This document shows positions 42,901-51,364 of a stretch of DNA of 64,000 nt, piece after piece. The position numbers were made by a program, and so were the translations under genes. Origin of the DNA: Ciceribacter ferrooxidans. Lineage in GTDB: Bacteria; Pseudomonadota; Alphaproteobacteria; Rhizobiales; Rhizobiaceae. The notes below the pieces were generated by a model. The model was not told where the DNA came from and ran no database searches. It was given only the letters and a program-made list of their open reading frames with translations. Numbering within the stretch: position 1 is the first letter of the stretch; every line of letters begins with the position of its first letter. The stretch is from positions 496,001 to 560,000 of the forward strand of contig NZ_SDVB01000253.1 of the NCBI RefSeq assembly GCF_004137355.1, in the 5' to 3' direction.

Positions 42901-43135
42901 CTTCTCCGGGCTCCTGCCATCCGGCTCGGCCGTCAGTGTCGCTGCTGACGGGAATGACGACGTCTGGACGGCGGCGACGCTCACCACCTCAGTCCCGATC
43001 GATGACGGCTTCACCGAATACACCTATCGCATCCCGGCTCATTCGGCGCCTGACGGCGGGCGGGTTCGGATCGACATCACCGGCACGCCCGCGGCTCGTC
43101 CTGCGGTCTCCGATCTCCGCGCATTCACTTTCTGA
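39947..43135 (+). CDS. DUF4815 phage tail/fibre protein
   Basis: 1062 residues. The N-terminal half corresponds to DUF4815, a family of long phage proteins coded between baseplate and fibre genes (start FDTVAHPDLANVHDRSG, then RPAIDRVYFGEGDFSQAADL). The second half is Ser/Thr/Val-rich beta, likely trimeric and exposed. Position corresponds to P2 H, so it probably makes part of the adsorption device. Confidence 0.82.
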   Translation: MTTNVFDTVAHPDLANVHDRSGDRPAIDRVYFGEGDFSQAADLNEALSIEERKRAAIGDLIAKDGDRLSGGDIIVDVATSTVQISAGSLYVRGAPRSVDEAVLTSVPMTGDVELGVRVVVTPITADDDEIFYGLVPGVESYGEPGAVRTTMSVTWAFESDGGAGEFYRYALLRDGQVISQSAPPTLTGVQKQIGVYDYDAHGNYIVRGCSVKALGLNGTKRIFSIGAGVCNVQGAKVNREADNRFEVEEEPDLATVDLEPHTFQSGGTGTAVITVRHGPIAAINTLTVTKEKTVTITKGTAGSIDALPDTGVVSILEVTQGATTYVVTSDYTRNGDAVDWSPAGDEPATSSSYTVKYRYYDAVIADSFTSTTVTVTGGVDNTDVFLGYTYKLPRHDKILILSDGSFSYLKGQSSPENPHPPHEPEDGLALCTVKNDWYNTPEIVNDGVRALDFRRLNQLQTRLEQTIDMVLLERLKSDANARAAGPTLGIFTDPFWDDSRRDLGETQDAACFDGTLQIAITPDVRSIRLPSIGMLDYAEATVINQSLYTACMKINPYMNFSPVPPSITIEPSSDFWTETATVTLSDVTQVFGSGNKTRIRSSVTSETVADTAIAYLRQIPITFTVSGLGAGEALASLSFDGVDVNPGGIVANAEGVATGSFVIPAHVAAGTKTVRASGAAGLACSTTFRGEGRLETTTQQTTTVLERFSTVVVRRPVMRESSERNSDPQAQSFALQTGRFITSLDLRFCKIGNRANPVDIDIVTMENGLPTQTAVATARLSMFGVVANTWTRIRFDHPVYIPADTYVAFVVRTDDGEHSVSIANLGDFDAANQRWVSAQPYVVGDRFDGSNNYSWLVHPDSDITFRANAAAFGPASKTILLGTFAVTNLSDVLILADVILPEASCSVVFKVKIGSATYTLSAEQTLELTSFFTGAVTVSAVLTGDARVSPVLSRDINIVFGTMKASGRYVGLGFTMGDPVQLDIVFSGLLPSGSAVSVAADGNDDVWTAATLTTSVPIDDGFTEYTYRIPAHSAPDGGRVRIDITGTPAARPAVSDLRAFTF

Positions 43136-43143
43136 GGACAGCG

Positions 43144-45654
43144 ATGACTATCGATCTCGATACCGTCAATCAGCATTATCCGCTGCCGAACAGTGAGAAC
43201 CCGACGGCCTATGACGTCGAGCGGATCATTTCCGCTCTCAACCTGATCGATACCGATGTCGCCCAGCTGTTCGCGCTCGTTCTCCTGAAGGCGAGCCTGA
43301 ATTCTCCCTCACTGACCGGTGTGCCGACTGCACCGACCCAGCCGGCCGGAACGAACAATAACTCGATCGCAACGACGGGCCATGTACAACTGGCCCTCAA
43401 TGCATTCCTCACGGACGCGGCCGGTGCACTGGAGACGATCAATGCGCTGGAGGCGGCGCTGGGCGATGCTGATCTGGCGACGGCGCTCCTCGACGAGCTC
43501 GCCCTGAAGGCCCCGCTTGCCTCGCCGGCGCTGACGGGCATACCGACCGCGCCGACCGCAGGATCCGAAGATAACAGCACGCAGATCGCGACAACCGCCT
43601 TTGTGCAGGCGGTGAAGGAACTTATCCAGGGAGCAGTTCCGCCCGGTTTGAACACACTTGCGAAGATCGCCTTGGCGATCGGAAATGATGCCTCCTACTC
43701 GACGACGATTTCTAATGCGCTTGCGACGAAAGCCCCGCTTGCGAGCCCTGCACTGACCGGAACGCCGACGGCGCCGACGGCAGCGCTCGGTGATGTAACA
43801 ACAAAGATCTCTACCACTGCCTTCGTTCAGGCTGCAATCGATGACCTCAGCACGGATATCGCCACGCTTCTACTTGCCAAGGCGCCGCTCGCGAGCCCTG
43901 CACTGACCGGAACGCCGACGGCGCCGACGCCGGCCGCCGGGAACAACACGGCACAAATCGCGACGTCCGCCTTCGTACAGGCGGCGATCAGTGCGCTCAA
44001 CGCTGCTCTGACGTCGTCACTCGCGGGGAAGGTGGCAAAGTCCGGCGACACGATGACGGGGAATCTCACTGTCCAGAAAGGCGGTCCCGTAATATCCGTC
44101 AACCGTACGGATGATACTGGTGCCAATTCCTATGGGTTCATCGGGGAGGACGGGTACGCTGACTGGTACTGGATGAACCCAGGGAGTACGGACACATCAT
44201 TTCCTAACGGCATGGTGCTCGCCAGGCGCAATGCTGTGGGTTCGCATGTAGACCGCCCGTTTGCTGTAGATTATGGCACCGGCGAGGTCCAACTGGGAAC
44301 GTCGTCGCAGTTCGCAACTGCCCTCGGCGGCTTCAAGTGGAAGGTCGCTATTGCTACAGCGGCAGCTACCGATTTGAATACCCTGGTTGAGGGCGGCGTC
44401 TACCGCGTTGAGAACCCGACGAATGCACCGTACACATTCGGGGCCGCAAACCATGCTTATGTCGAGGTGATTGCGTACTCATCCGCCTACTCTATCCAGA
44501 GACTGATGCTTGTGCTTGGCGGCACTGCCCGCCCTGCTGTGTGGCTGCGCAAGATGGTCGCAAGTACGTGGGGGGATTGGGCACCCGAAGGCGGCTTCAT
44601 CACTCCAGCGCACTTCGGCGCTATTCCGTCCGTGCGTCCGGCCTTGGCTACTAATGACGATAGCTTCAGGCTCCAGCAGTGGTGGTCGAGCCCGTATCCG
44701 AAAAAGCTTGATGGGTGGTATCGGGCCAACGCAACGACTATTACCCGCACGCTCACTGCATCGGACAGCGGCTTCTATCTTGAGGGTTGCGGGGCCCAGG
44801 GCGGTCTTCGCCTTGATGGTGGCGCGAGGTTCGAGGTCGTCGGTGCAGACCTCTCCAACCCATACGGCTTGAAGTTCGATACTGTCACAATCAAGGACTT
44901 GTCCTTCCTCGTCAACAGTACGGTGACGGTGGCCCTCAGTATCGCGTTCGCAGCGGGTGACAGCGGCTCGCCGCTTCCGAGCCTGCATATGAGCAACGTG
45001 CATTTCGTACCGTCAGGCAGCACGGTTGGGCCGACTGATGCCATGCTGCTGCTGCGCAACGTCCGAGAAGGCCATATCGAGAATGTGTCCGGTGAAGGCA
45101 AGTACGGCGCTTTTACCGGCGACTTCATTCGATGTGAGGCAGACGCATCGTCAACGCCTGTCGAGATGACCTTCGTGAACGTGCGGGGTTGCCACTTCAG
45201 CCGCGGTTTCGTCATCGTCAGGGCCTCTGGTGCGGTGGCAAACGACGACATCCAGGGACATCATTGGACCCATTGCACACTTCTTGCGGTAGATCGCGGC
45301 TGGGAGATCGACGGCGGAGCGGAGGGTTTCGGTGAGTGGTTTACGATTACACACTGCCACGCCTACTTCCGGGAGATCGCCGTCTACGGGATCAGCGCCG
45401 GAAACATGAAGGTCACCAGCAATTACTTCCTTGCCTATGGCTCTCTCTCTCCAGTCCAGGGGGTCGCAATCACCGGGACGTCCATAGTCTCGGTCTGCTC
45501 CATCAAGGACAATACGATCAAAATGGATGTCGCCAGCGGCGGGACGAAATACTCGCTCAATATTCCGACCATGTCCGGTGCTCGTGGCGGGAACATCGTA
45601 ATCGGGGCGGCCACTCTGGCCGCTCCCAACGTCACCTTGAATGGAGGCGTCTGA
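43144..45654 (+). CDS. tail fibre with tandem repeats and beta-helix end
   Basis: 836 residues. Four fibre repeats of type APLASPALTGTPTAPT...TTAFVQAA begin near residues 48, 121, 196 and 246. Repeats 3 and 4 share 39 identical bases (43741-43779 and 43891-43929). Then comes GDTMTGNLTV, a shaft ending common in fibres. The C-terminal 400 residues look like a right-handed beta-helix and should bind the receptor, possibly a surface polysaccharide. No chaperone gene is seen next to it. Confidence 0.85.
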   Translation: MTIDLDTVNQHYPLPNSENPTAYDVERIISALNLIDTDVAQLFALVLLKASLNSPSLTGVPTAPTQPAGTNNNSIATTGHVQLALNAFLTDAAGALETINALEAALGDADLATALLDELALKAPLASPALTGIPTAPTAGSEDNSTQIATTAFVQAVKELIQGAVPPGLNTLAKIALAIGNDASYSTTISNALATKAPLASPALTGTPTAPTAALGDVTTKISTTAFVQAAIDDLSTDIATLLLAKAPLASPALTGTPTAPTPAAGNNTAQIATSAFVQAAISALNAALTSSLAGKVAKSGDTMTGNLTVQKGGPVISVNRTDDTGANSYGFIGEDGYADWYWMNPGSTDTSFPNGMVLARRNAVGSHVDRPFAVDYGTGEVQLGTSSQFATALGGFKWKVAIATAAATDLNTLVEGGVYRVENPTNAPYTFGAANHAYVEVIAYSSAYSIQRLMLVLGGTARPAVWLRKMVASTWGDWAPEGGFITPAHFGAIPSVRPALATNDDSFRLQQWWSSPYPKKLDGWYRANATTITRTLTASDSGFYLEGCGAQGGLRLDGGARFEVVGADLSNPYGLKFDTVTIKDLSFLVNSTVTVALSIAFAAGDSGSPLPSLHMSNVHFVPSGSTVGPTDAMLLLRNVREGHIENVSGEGKYGAFTGDFIRCEADASSTPVEMTFVNVRGCHFSRGFVIVRASGAVANDDIQGHHWTHCTLLAVDRGWEIDGGAEGFGEWFTITHCHAYFREIAVYGISAGNMKVTSNYFLAYGSLSPVQGVAITGTSIVSVCSIKDNTIKMDVASGGTKYSLNIPTMSGARGGNIVIGAATLAAPNVTLNGGV

Positions 45655-45660
45655 CAGGCG

Positions 45661-46299
45661 TCAGGGCTTGACCCCGAATGCCTTCACGTGGGCAAAGGAC
45701 GGATATTCCCGGTTCCACGTTTCGAGGATTTCCGGCGGTACGACACTTTCCGGCGGAACGATCATGCACCTCAAGCCGTAATCAGAGGATGCCACAGAGA
45801 GGCCGGCATCCTCGAAGATGAGGCGCAGAGCTTCCTTCGAAAACCGGAAGAAGTCGCTCGGGTGCCCATGGAGCGGATAGCATTGATGGGTCACAATGAA
45901 AAAGCAGCCTCCGGGAGCGAGGATGCGAGCGACCTCCTTTGCGGCAATCCACGGTCGCTCCAGGTGCTCAAATACTGCGTCGGCGATGAAGCACTCAAAC
46001 CGACCGGACCATTCTGACGGGAGAGCATGGATGTCTCCGATGACGTCAACATCAAGCCCATCCCGGATGTCGAGGCGAAGATAATCGGCGTCCGGAACCC
46101 ATGGGAAGGAGTCTCGCCGGTGCGTCTTTCGAGACGGGTCGGTGCGTCGCGTTCCTACTTCGAGGACCGCCTTCGGCCTATGGGTCGCGATGTGCCGGCG
46201 AAAATGACCGGCGACGTCTGTCTCCGGTTCGAATGGATCAGGCCGCAGTGGCTTCTGTATAACGATCTGCTTTTCTTTTCGTGCTGATTTCCAAAGCAT
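45661..46299 (-). CDS. SAM-dependent methyltransferase in reverse orientation
   Basis: 212 residues from ATG 46299, with a strong AGGAGGGG site (an upstream start at 46404 lacks one). Class I methyltransferase pattern: AVLEVGTRR as motif I, LDIRDGLDVDVIGDIHALP, then FIADAVFEHLERPW.. and EVARILAPGGCFFIVTHQ as motifs IV-V. Small-molecule or sugar methylation is more likely than DNA methylation (no NPPY/DPPY). It lies reversed between fibre and sheath genes, the place of P2 fun(Z), so lysogenic conversion (for instance surface-sugar methylation) is a good guess. Confidence 0.8.
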   Translation of the reverse strand: MLWKSARKEKQIVIQKPLRPDPFEPETDVAGHFRRHIATHRPKAVLEVGTRRTDPSRKTHRRDSFPWVPDADYLRLDIRDGLDVDVIGDIHALPSEWSGRFECFIADAVFEHLERPWIAAKEVARILAPGGCFFIVTHQCYPLHGHPSDFFRFSKEALRLIFEDAGLSVASSDYGLRCMIVPPESVVPPEILETWNREYPSFAHVKAFGVKP

Positions 46300-46416
46300 G
46301 AAGCCCCTCCTGGTCACCGAGTGAGAATACACACGGACGAGATGATCGTCATCCTGCGATAGTTGTTTGCACAGCGTTTCGACCGTTCGTTGCGGACGGC
46401 TCAATCCCTCACCGAC

Positions 46417-46439
46417 CCGCCATTCGAGGCGGTTTTTTT
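46417..46439 (+). terminator. rho-independent terminator before tail sheath gene
   Basis: CCGCC-ATTCGA-GGCGG followed by seven T. On the plus strand, so it would end rightward transcripts from the fibre genes (or antisense across the methyltransferase gene), 52 bp before the sheath start. The sheath operon then needs a promoter within 46440-46490 or read-through. Confidence 0.7.
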
Positions 46440-46490
46440 GTTGCCCCGACGCCCTTGGGCAAGGCCACCTTCATCCATGAGGACTGACCC

Positions 46491-47759
46491 ATGACCGAAC
46501 CGATTTTCGGCATCACGATCGCGCGCGATGCCAACGAGGCCGCGACGCCCTCGAAGGCCCAGATGAGCGTGATCGGCATCTGCATGCCGATCACCAAGGC
46601 GACCGCGGCGCTCGATGCCGACTTCACAGCGGCGTTTCCGCTCGACAAGCTGGTGCGGATGAACTCCAACGACGCCGCGCTGCTCGCGCTCTGCGACCCG
46701 GACGGTGCCTTCATCGACGCCGTGCAGGGCATCAATGCGCAGCTCGGCTCCTACCAGATGGCGGCCGAACTGGTGGTGAAGCGCGTTGCCGAGGGCCTCG
46801 ACGCGGACGAGACGATGGCGAACATCGTCGGCAGTTCGGCGACGGGCACGGGCATCCACGCCTTCCTCAATGCCGGCGCCGAGGTGGGTGTCTATCCGCG
46901 GATCATCATCTGCCCCGGCCATACCTCGGCGCAGGATACGCCGGCGACCGCCAATCCCGTCGCGGCGGCACTTCCCGCCGTCTGCGAGCAGATCCTCGCC
47001 GTCGCGATCGTCGACGGTCCGTCGACGCTTGCAGGCTTCACCGACTGGGTGGAGACGCTCTCCTCGAAGCGGCTGATCCCGGTAGCGGGCGGCGTCTACG
47101 CGGAAAACAGCGCCGGGGCTGCGGTGCTGCGCGCGGCCTCGCCGCGCATTGCCGGCGTCGCCGTTCGCCGCGACTACGAGAACGGCGGATCGCCCTTCCG
47201 CAGCTGGGCCAATCAGGCGATCTACGGCATCACCGCGCCGGAACGGAAGCTGCGCTTCTCGCTGACCGACGGTACGACCGAGGGCCAGCAAATCCTCGCC
47301 GCCAAAGGCGGGATCATCGTGCGCGGCGAATCGGGCGACGACTTCGCGATCGCCGACGGCGGCTTCGTCTATATCGGCACGGACAACCTCTCGGCCGAGA
47401 CGATCTGGGACCAGTATCACAAGGTGCGTGGCCGCGACTTCATCGAGCTCACGGTGCTCAGGACGATCCGCCAGTATCTCGGGCGGTTCAACCTCACCAC
47501 CCAGACCATCCAGAGCGTGGTCAACACGATCGCCGCGATCTGCGACCAGCGGCAGTCGGCGGGCGACATTCTCGGCTCTCGCAGCCGCTTCGACCCCGAC
47601 AAGAACAACCCGGCCGATCTCCGCGCGGGGCATATCTACGTCGACCTGCAGTTCGAAGAGGCGCCGGTGTTCAGGCGGCTCTCGGTCACCTCGCGGCCCT
47701 ATGCGGCTGCGCTGACGGCGACGATCAACGAGATCATCGCCCGCCAGGACATTCTCTAA
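46491..47759 (+). CDS. contractile tail sheath protein (FI)
   Basis: 422 residues of the P2 FI type. Recognisable parts are PIFGITIARDANEAATP at the start, SPFRSWANQAIYGITAPERKLRFSL in parts, and the C-terminal RAGHIYVDLQFEEAPVFRRL. Forms the sheath that contracts on infection. First gene of the second tail block. Marks the phage as a myovirus. Confidence 0.93.
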   Translation: MTEPIFGITIARDANEAATPSKAQMSVIGICMPITKATAALDADFTAAFPLDKLVRMNSNDAALLALCDPDGAFIDAVQGINAQLGSYQMAAELVVKRVAEGLDADETMANIVGSSATGTGIHAFLNAGAEVGVYPRIIICPGHTSAQDTPATANPVAAALPAVCEQILAVAIVDGPSTLAGFTDWVETLSSKRLIPVAGGVYAENSAGAAVLRAASPRIAGVAVRRDYENGGSPFRSWANQAIYGITAPERKLRFSLTDGTTEGQQILAAKGGIIVRGESGDDFAIADGGFVYIGTDNLSAETIWDQYHKVRGRDFIELTVLRTIRQYLGRFNLTTQTIQSVVNTIAAICDQRQSAGDILGSRSRFDPDKNNPADLRAGHIYVDLQFEEAPVFRRLSVTSRPYAAALTATINEIIARQDIL

Positions 47760-47786
47760 CGGCCGGTCAGAAAAGGACGATTTGTC

Positions 47787-48314
47787 ATGGCAGAGAAACT
47801 CATCCTGCTCGAGCAGGCGAACATCTTCCTCGGCGACGCCAACCCCGAGGACAGCAACCACATCAAGCTCTCCTCCGTCGCCCTGCCGGCGCTCGAGCGG
47901 ATCACCGCGAGCCATCTCGGCGGCGGTGCGGTCGCGGAGGTCAACTGGAGCATGAATGCATTCCGGGCGCTGGAGCCGAGCTTCAAGCTCGCCGGCTATG
48001 CAAAATCCTCGTACCAGCAGATCGCAACGGGCTCGATGGAGCGCTACACGATCTACGGCGCGCTGCGGAACAAGGAGACCGGCAAGGTGCTGCAGGCAAA
48101 ATCCGTGGTGCGCGGCATCATCGGACGGCTTGCGCCGGATGCCTTCGACCGGGCCTCGGCCTTCGGCCATGATCACGGCGTGACCGAGGTGACGCATTAC
48201 GAACTGCATGTCGACGGCGAGGAGTGGTTCTATCTCGACTACTTCACGAGCGTCGTCCGGCAGTTCGGCAATGACCAGACGCAGGCGGCCCGCGTCGCGC
48301 TGGGGATCGAGTGA
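47787..48314 (+). CDS. major tail tube protein (FII)
   Basis: 175 residues, same length as P2 FII. Typical LILLEQANIFLGDANPEDSNHIKLSS, a central tube part and a C-terminal beta barrel (VTHYELHVDGEEWFYLDYF). Builds the inner tube on which the sheath packs. Confidence 0.92.
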   Translation: MAEKLILLEQANIFLGDANPEDSNHIKLSSVALPALERITASHLGGGAVAEVNWSMNAFRALEPSFKLAGYAKSSYQQIATGSMERYTIYGALRNKETGKVLQAKSVVRGIIGRLAPDAFDRASAFGHDHGVTEVTHYELHVDGEEWFYLDYFTSVVRQFGNDQTQAARVALGIE

Positions 48315-48799
48315 TGGCGCCGCGCAAGCGTGACGATCCGCTGGGCGAGGCGCTGGCCGGCGGCAGCGCCGGCCGGGACGCCGCGGACGATGAGACCGGG
48401 GAAGCTCCCGCACTGAAGCCGGTGATGGTGGACCTCGACCAGTTCACCACCTCGCCAGCGGAGGCGGCTGCCTTTCGCGCCGCCGCCGCTCCTTCCGCCA
48501 TCGCGGAGGAGGACGGGCCGAACGTCAGCTATACGCAAGAAGCTGGGACGCGCATCTACACGCTTCTTCACCCGCCGACCGTGAATGGCGTTCTTCTTCG
48601 GCAAGTCGAGATGCGCCAGCCCGAGCAGGGGGACATCGACGACTTCTTCTCCGGCGAACTCTCCGGAAACCGGGCGATGATCTGCCGGCTGACCAGCCTG
48701 CACCCGGCCGTGTTCCGGCGCCTCAAATGGCCGGACGCGGAGGCGATCCACCAGCTCTATCGCGACATCGTGCCGGGCTTCATAGCCGGCGAGGAGTAA
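48314..48799 (+). CDS. tail assembly chaperone (gpE-like)
   Basis: 161 residues from ATG 48314 in the TGATG overlap. The second half matches the phage tail assembly protein type (VNGVLLRQVEMRQPEQGDIDDF, CRLTSLHPAVFRRLKWPD). In P2 gpE and its frameshift product E+E' guard the tape measure. I could not find a good E' frame here. Confidence 0.8.
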   Translation: MAPRKRDDPLGEALAGGSAGRDAADDETGEAPALKPVMVDLDQFTTSPAEAAAFRAAAAPSAIAEEDGPNVSYTQEAGTRIYTLLHPPTVNGVLLRQVEMRQPEQGDIDDFFSGELSGNRAMICRLTSLHPAVFRRLKWPDAEAIHQLYRDIVPGFIAGEE

Positions 48800-48802
48800 T
48801 CC

Positions 48803-50713
48803 ATGTCCCGCCTTTCCGCCTCGCTGGTGGTCGATCTCGTCGACAAGACGGGGGCGAAGACCCAGACAATCATCGGCAACATGAACCGGCTGAAGCGCGC
48901 CGAGCGCGACTACATGCTGGCAGACCGGGGGCTCCGGCTCTCCAATCGCGACCGGGCGATGGAACGGCTGATGATGGAGCAGGAGGCGGCGGCCGAGGCG
49001 CGGCGCCAGCGCATGACGCTCCTGGCGAGCCGGGTCGGCACCGCCGTCGCGCTCGGCGGGATCGTGGCGGCGAAGGCCTACACGAATTTCGCGGACCTCG
49101 AGCGGCGGGTGAACCGCATCGTCATCAATGCCGACAAGGGGGCGGGTGCGATCGAGCCGACGATCAAGACGCTGCAGGGCATCGCGGAGGCGACGCGGAC
49201 GAGCTTCGACGACGTGGTCGGCGGGCTGGAGGCGCTGGTCGCCTCCGGCCGCAGCCTCGACGAATCGCTTGCCTTCCTGCCGGTGGTAGCGGTGACCGCG
49301 CAGGCCTCGGGCGCGGCGATGAACGATGTCGCCCTCAGCGCCGATGCGCTGGCCGGGTCCCTGAAAATCAATGCCGAGGAGATGCAGCGGGCCTTCGACA
49401 TTCTCGTCGCGGGCGGCAAGGCCGGAAAGTTCGAGCTCAAGGACATGGCGCAGTATCTTCCTTCGCTGCTGCCGGCGTTTTCGGCCATGGGGTACAAGGG
49501 AACCGAAGGGCTGCAGAAGATCGTCGCCATGCTGCAGGTCATGCGCAACCAGGCCGGCTCCTCGAGCGAGGCCGCGACCTATCTCGGCAATGTGCTCAAC
49601 AAGGTCTATTCCGAGGAGACGGCGAAGAAGTTCAAGGACATGGGCGTCGACCTGCCGCGGGCGCTGGAAAAGGCGAAGAAGGAAGGGAGAGACGTTCTCG
49701 ACGTCTTCCTCGACATGACGACAATCGCGACGAAGGGCGACCTTTCCAAGCTGCCGAAGCTCTTCACTGACGCCGAATACCAGAAGGGGGTTCGGGCGCT
49801 GATCACGCAGCGGACGGAATTCGAGGCGCTGGTGAAGAGCTTCGCTTCGGTGGACGGGACGGCACTCAAGGACTTCAACCAGATTGCCGAAGACTCCGCG
49901 TCGAAGATCCAGAAGATGACCAATATGTGGGACCAGCTGATGACGCGGCTCGGTTCCGGCGTTGCGTCCGTCGCCAATCCGGCTCTCGAAAGCTTGACGC
50001 AGACGATCGACGAGGCCGAGGCGCGTGCCATCGCGCTCAAGGGCATGGATGGCGAGCAGCGCGCCTGGCAGAAGGGCGACTTCTTCCGGGACTATCGAAA
50101 ACTCTTCCCCGGTGCTTCGAGCCGCGAGGTCAACATTGCCTACAATGATGCGCTGGTGAAGGTCGGCCGGGGGACGGCGGCAAGCCCGTTCGACGGGCTG
50201 AAGTCCGAGGCCGGGCGGCGGGCGGGCGGCGCGCTCGCCGGACGCTATCCGTCACGCGGTTCCTATGGGCCCGGCTTCGTGCCGGAAGGGCTCGGCGCCG
50301 ATCCGGCGACCGGGGCCATTCCCGTTCCCTTCGGGCGGCCGGGACCCGCGCCGGCCGGCGACCGGTCGATCACCGGGCAGTATCCTTCGCGCGGGGTCTA
50401 CGATCCGGCGGCCGTCGAGGCGGCAAAGGCGAGTGCGCCCGACCCGGCGCTCGACGGCTTCCTGAAGTTCCATGGTCTGGTCGAGGCCGGCGCGGACGCT
50501 TCCGACAAGATCGCCGAAGGCGGCGGACGGGCGGGCGAGAAGGCGGCGCAGACGATGCAAGCCTCGGCCGGGCCGATCGGCACGGCGATCGCCCAGAGCT
50601 TCCTCGCCAAGGTGCAGGGATCGCTCGGCGCGATCCTCGCCAATGCCGGCGGCGGGCGGCCGACGGGACAGGTCGTGAAGGAACAGATCAACGGACAGTT
50701 CGTGGACCCCTGA
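48803..50713 (+). CDS. tape measure protein, TP901 type
   Basis: 636 residues. The N-terminal coiled coil (RLKRAERDYMLADRGLRLSNRDRAM) is followed by a TP901-like core (DLERRVNRIVINADKGAG.., FDDVVGGLEALVASGRSLDES, MAQYLPSLLPAFSAMGYKG). A Gly/Pro-rich C-terminus follows, with the element YPSRG repeated. Tape measures set tail length; this is a short one, so a short tail is expected. Confidence 0.88.
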   Translation: MSRLSASLVVDLVDKTGAKTQTIIGNMNRLKRAERDYMLADRGLRLSNRDRAMERLMMEQEAAAEARRQRMTLLASRVGTAVALGGIVAAKAYTNFADLERRVNRIVINADKGAGAIEPTIKTLQGIAEATRTSFDDVVGGLEALVASGRSLDESLAFLPVVAVTAQASGAAMNDVALSADALAGSLKINAEEMQRAFDILVAGGKAGKFELKDMAQYLPSLLPAFSAMGYKGTEGLQKIVAMLQVMRNQAGSSSEAATYLGNVLNKVYSEETAKKFKDMGVDLPRALEKAKKEGRDVLDVFLDMTTIATKGDLSKLPKLFTDAEYQKGVRALITQRTEFEALVKSFASVDGTALKDFNQIAEDSASKIQKMTNMWDQLMTRLGSGVASVANPALESLTQTIDEAEARAIALKGMDGEQRAWQKGDFFRDYRKLFPGASSREVNIAYNDALVKVGRGTAASPFDGLKSEAGRRAGGALAGRYPSRGSYGPGFVPEGLGADPATGAIPVPFGRPGPAPAGDRSITGQYPSRGVYDPAAVEAAKASAPDPALDGFLKFHGLVEAGADASDKIAEGGGRAGEKAAQTMQASAGPIGTAIAQSFLAKVQGSLGAILANAGGGRPTGQVVKEQINGQFVDP

Positions 50714-50714
50714 C

Positions 50715-51134
50715 ATGCTCATGCAGATCGGCCCTGTGGCCTTCGACCTCCGCTTCAACCTCGACGGGCTGACGCGGGAGACGCTTCGCGACTATGCCGA
50801 AAAGCCGGTGGTGGGCGCCATGCCGCCGCTGGAAGACATGGGCGACGGGGTGGAGCGCATGGCGCTGGCCGGTCGGCTGGTGCCGCAGAAGCTAGGCCGG
50901 CTCTCCTCGCTCGACGTGTTGCGGAACGCGCAGGCGAGCGGTCTGCCGCAGCTGCTGGTGCGCGGCGACGGGCGCGTGTTCGGCTGGTACGTGATCGTGC
51001 GGATCAGCGACGGCCACAGCTACCTCGACGCGCGCGGCGTCGGCCAGATGGTGGACATGACCATCGACCTCGCCAAGGCCGCCCAGCCGGGCGCCGAGGG
51101 CTATTTCTCCGCACTCTGGAGCATTCTTTCATGA
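50715..51134 (+). CDS. tail protein U
   Basis: 139 residues, P2 gpU type: MQIGPVAFDLRFNLDGLTRE at the start, the VVGAMPPLEDMGDG block and LPQLLVRGDGRVFGWYVI. Sits at the tail end/baseplate hub. Confidence 0.88.
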   Translation: MLMQIGPVAFDLRFNLDGLTRETLRDYAEKPVVGAMPPLEDMGDGVERMALAGRLVPQKLGRLSSLDVLRNAQASGLPQLLVRGDGRVFGWYVIVRISDGHSYLDARGVGQMVDMTIDLAKAAQPGAEGYFSALWSILS

Positions 51135-51364
51135 GCGAGACCGAGACGATCACCGTTGGCCGCGAGGGCCTGACGCTTTCCGGCCTGCTGGCGCGACACT
51201 ACCGCGCCGTTATCCCTGGCGCCTGCGAAAAGGTGTGGGCGCTCAACCAGGACCTCGCGAAGCTCGGCGCCGAGCTTCCGGTCGGTACCGTCGTCACGGT
51301 TCCGGTCCGGTCGACCCTCGACGCGGGGCGTTCGGCGACGCCCGTGACCGGGCTCTTCGACTGA
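51131..51364 (+). CDS. tail protein X
   Basis: 77 residues with a LysM-like turn (TLSGLLARHYRAVIPGACEKVWALNQDLAKLG in parts), typical for gpX. Overlaps U and D by four and one bases. Baseplate hub binding. Confidence 0.85.
   Translation: MSETETITVGREGLTLSGLLARHYRAVIPGACEKVWALNQDLAKLGAELPVGTVVTVPVRSTLDAGRSATPVTGLFD

Noticed and set aside
48727-49770. A P2-like E' frameshift product overlapping gene E and the tape measure
   Set aside because: The alternative frame is long and open only because of GC bias, and no slippery T-rich heptamer is seen near the end of gene E.
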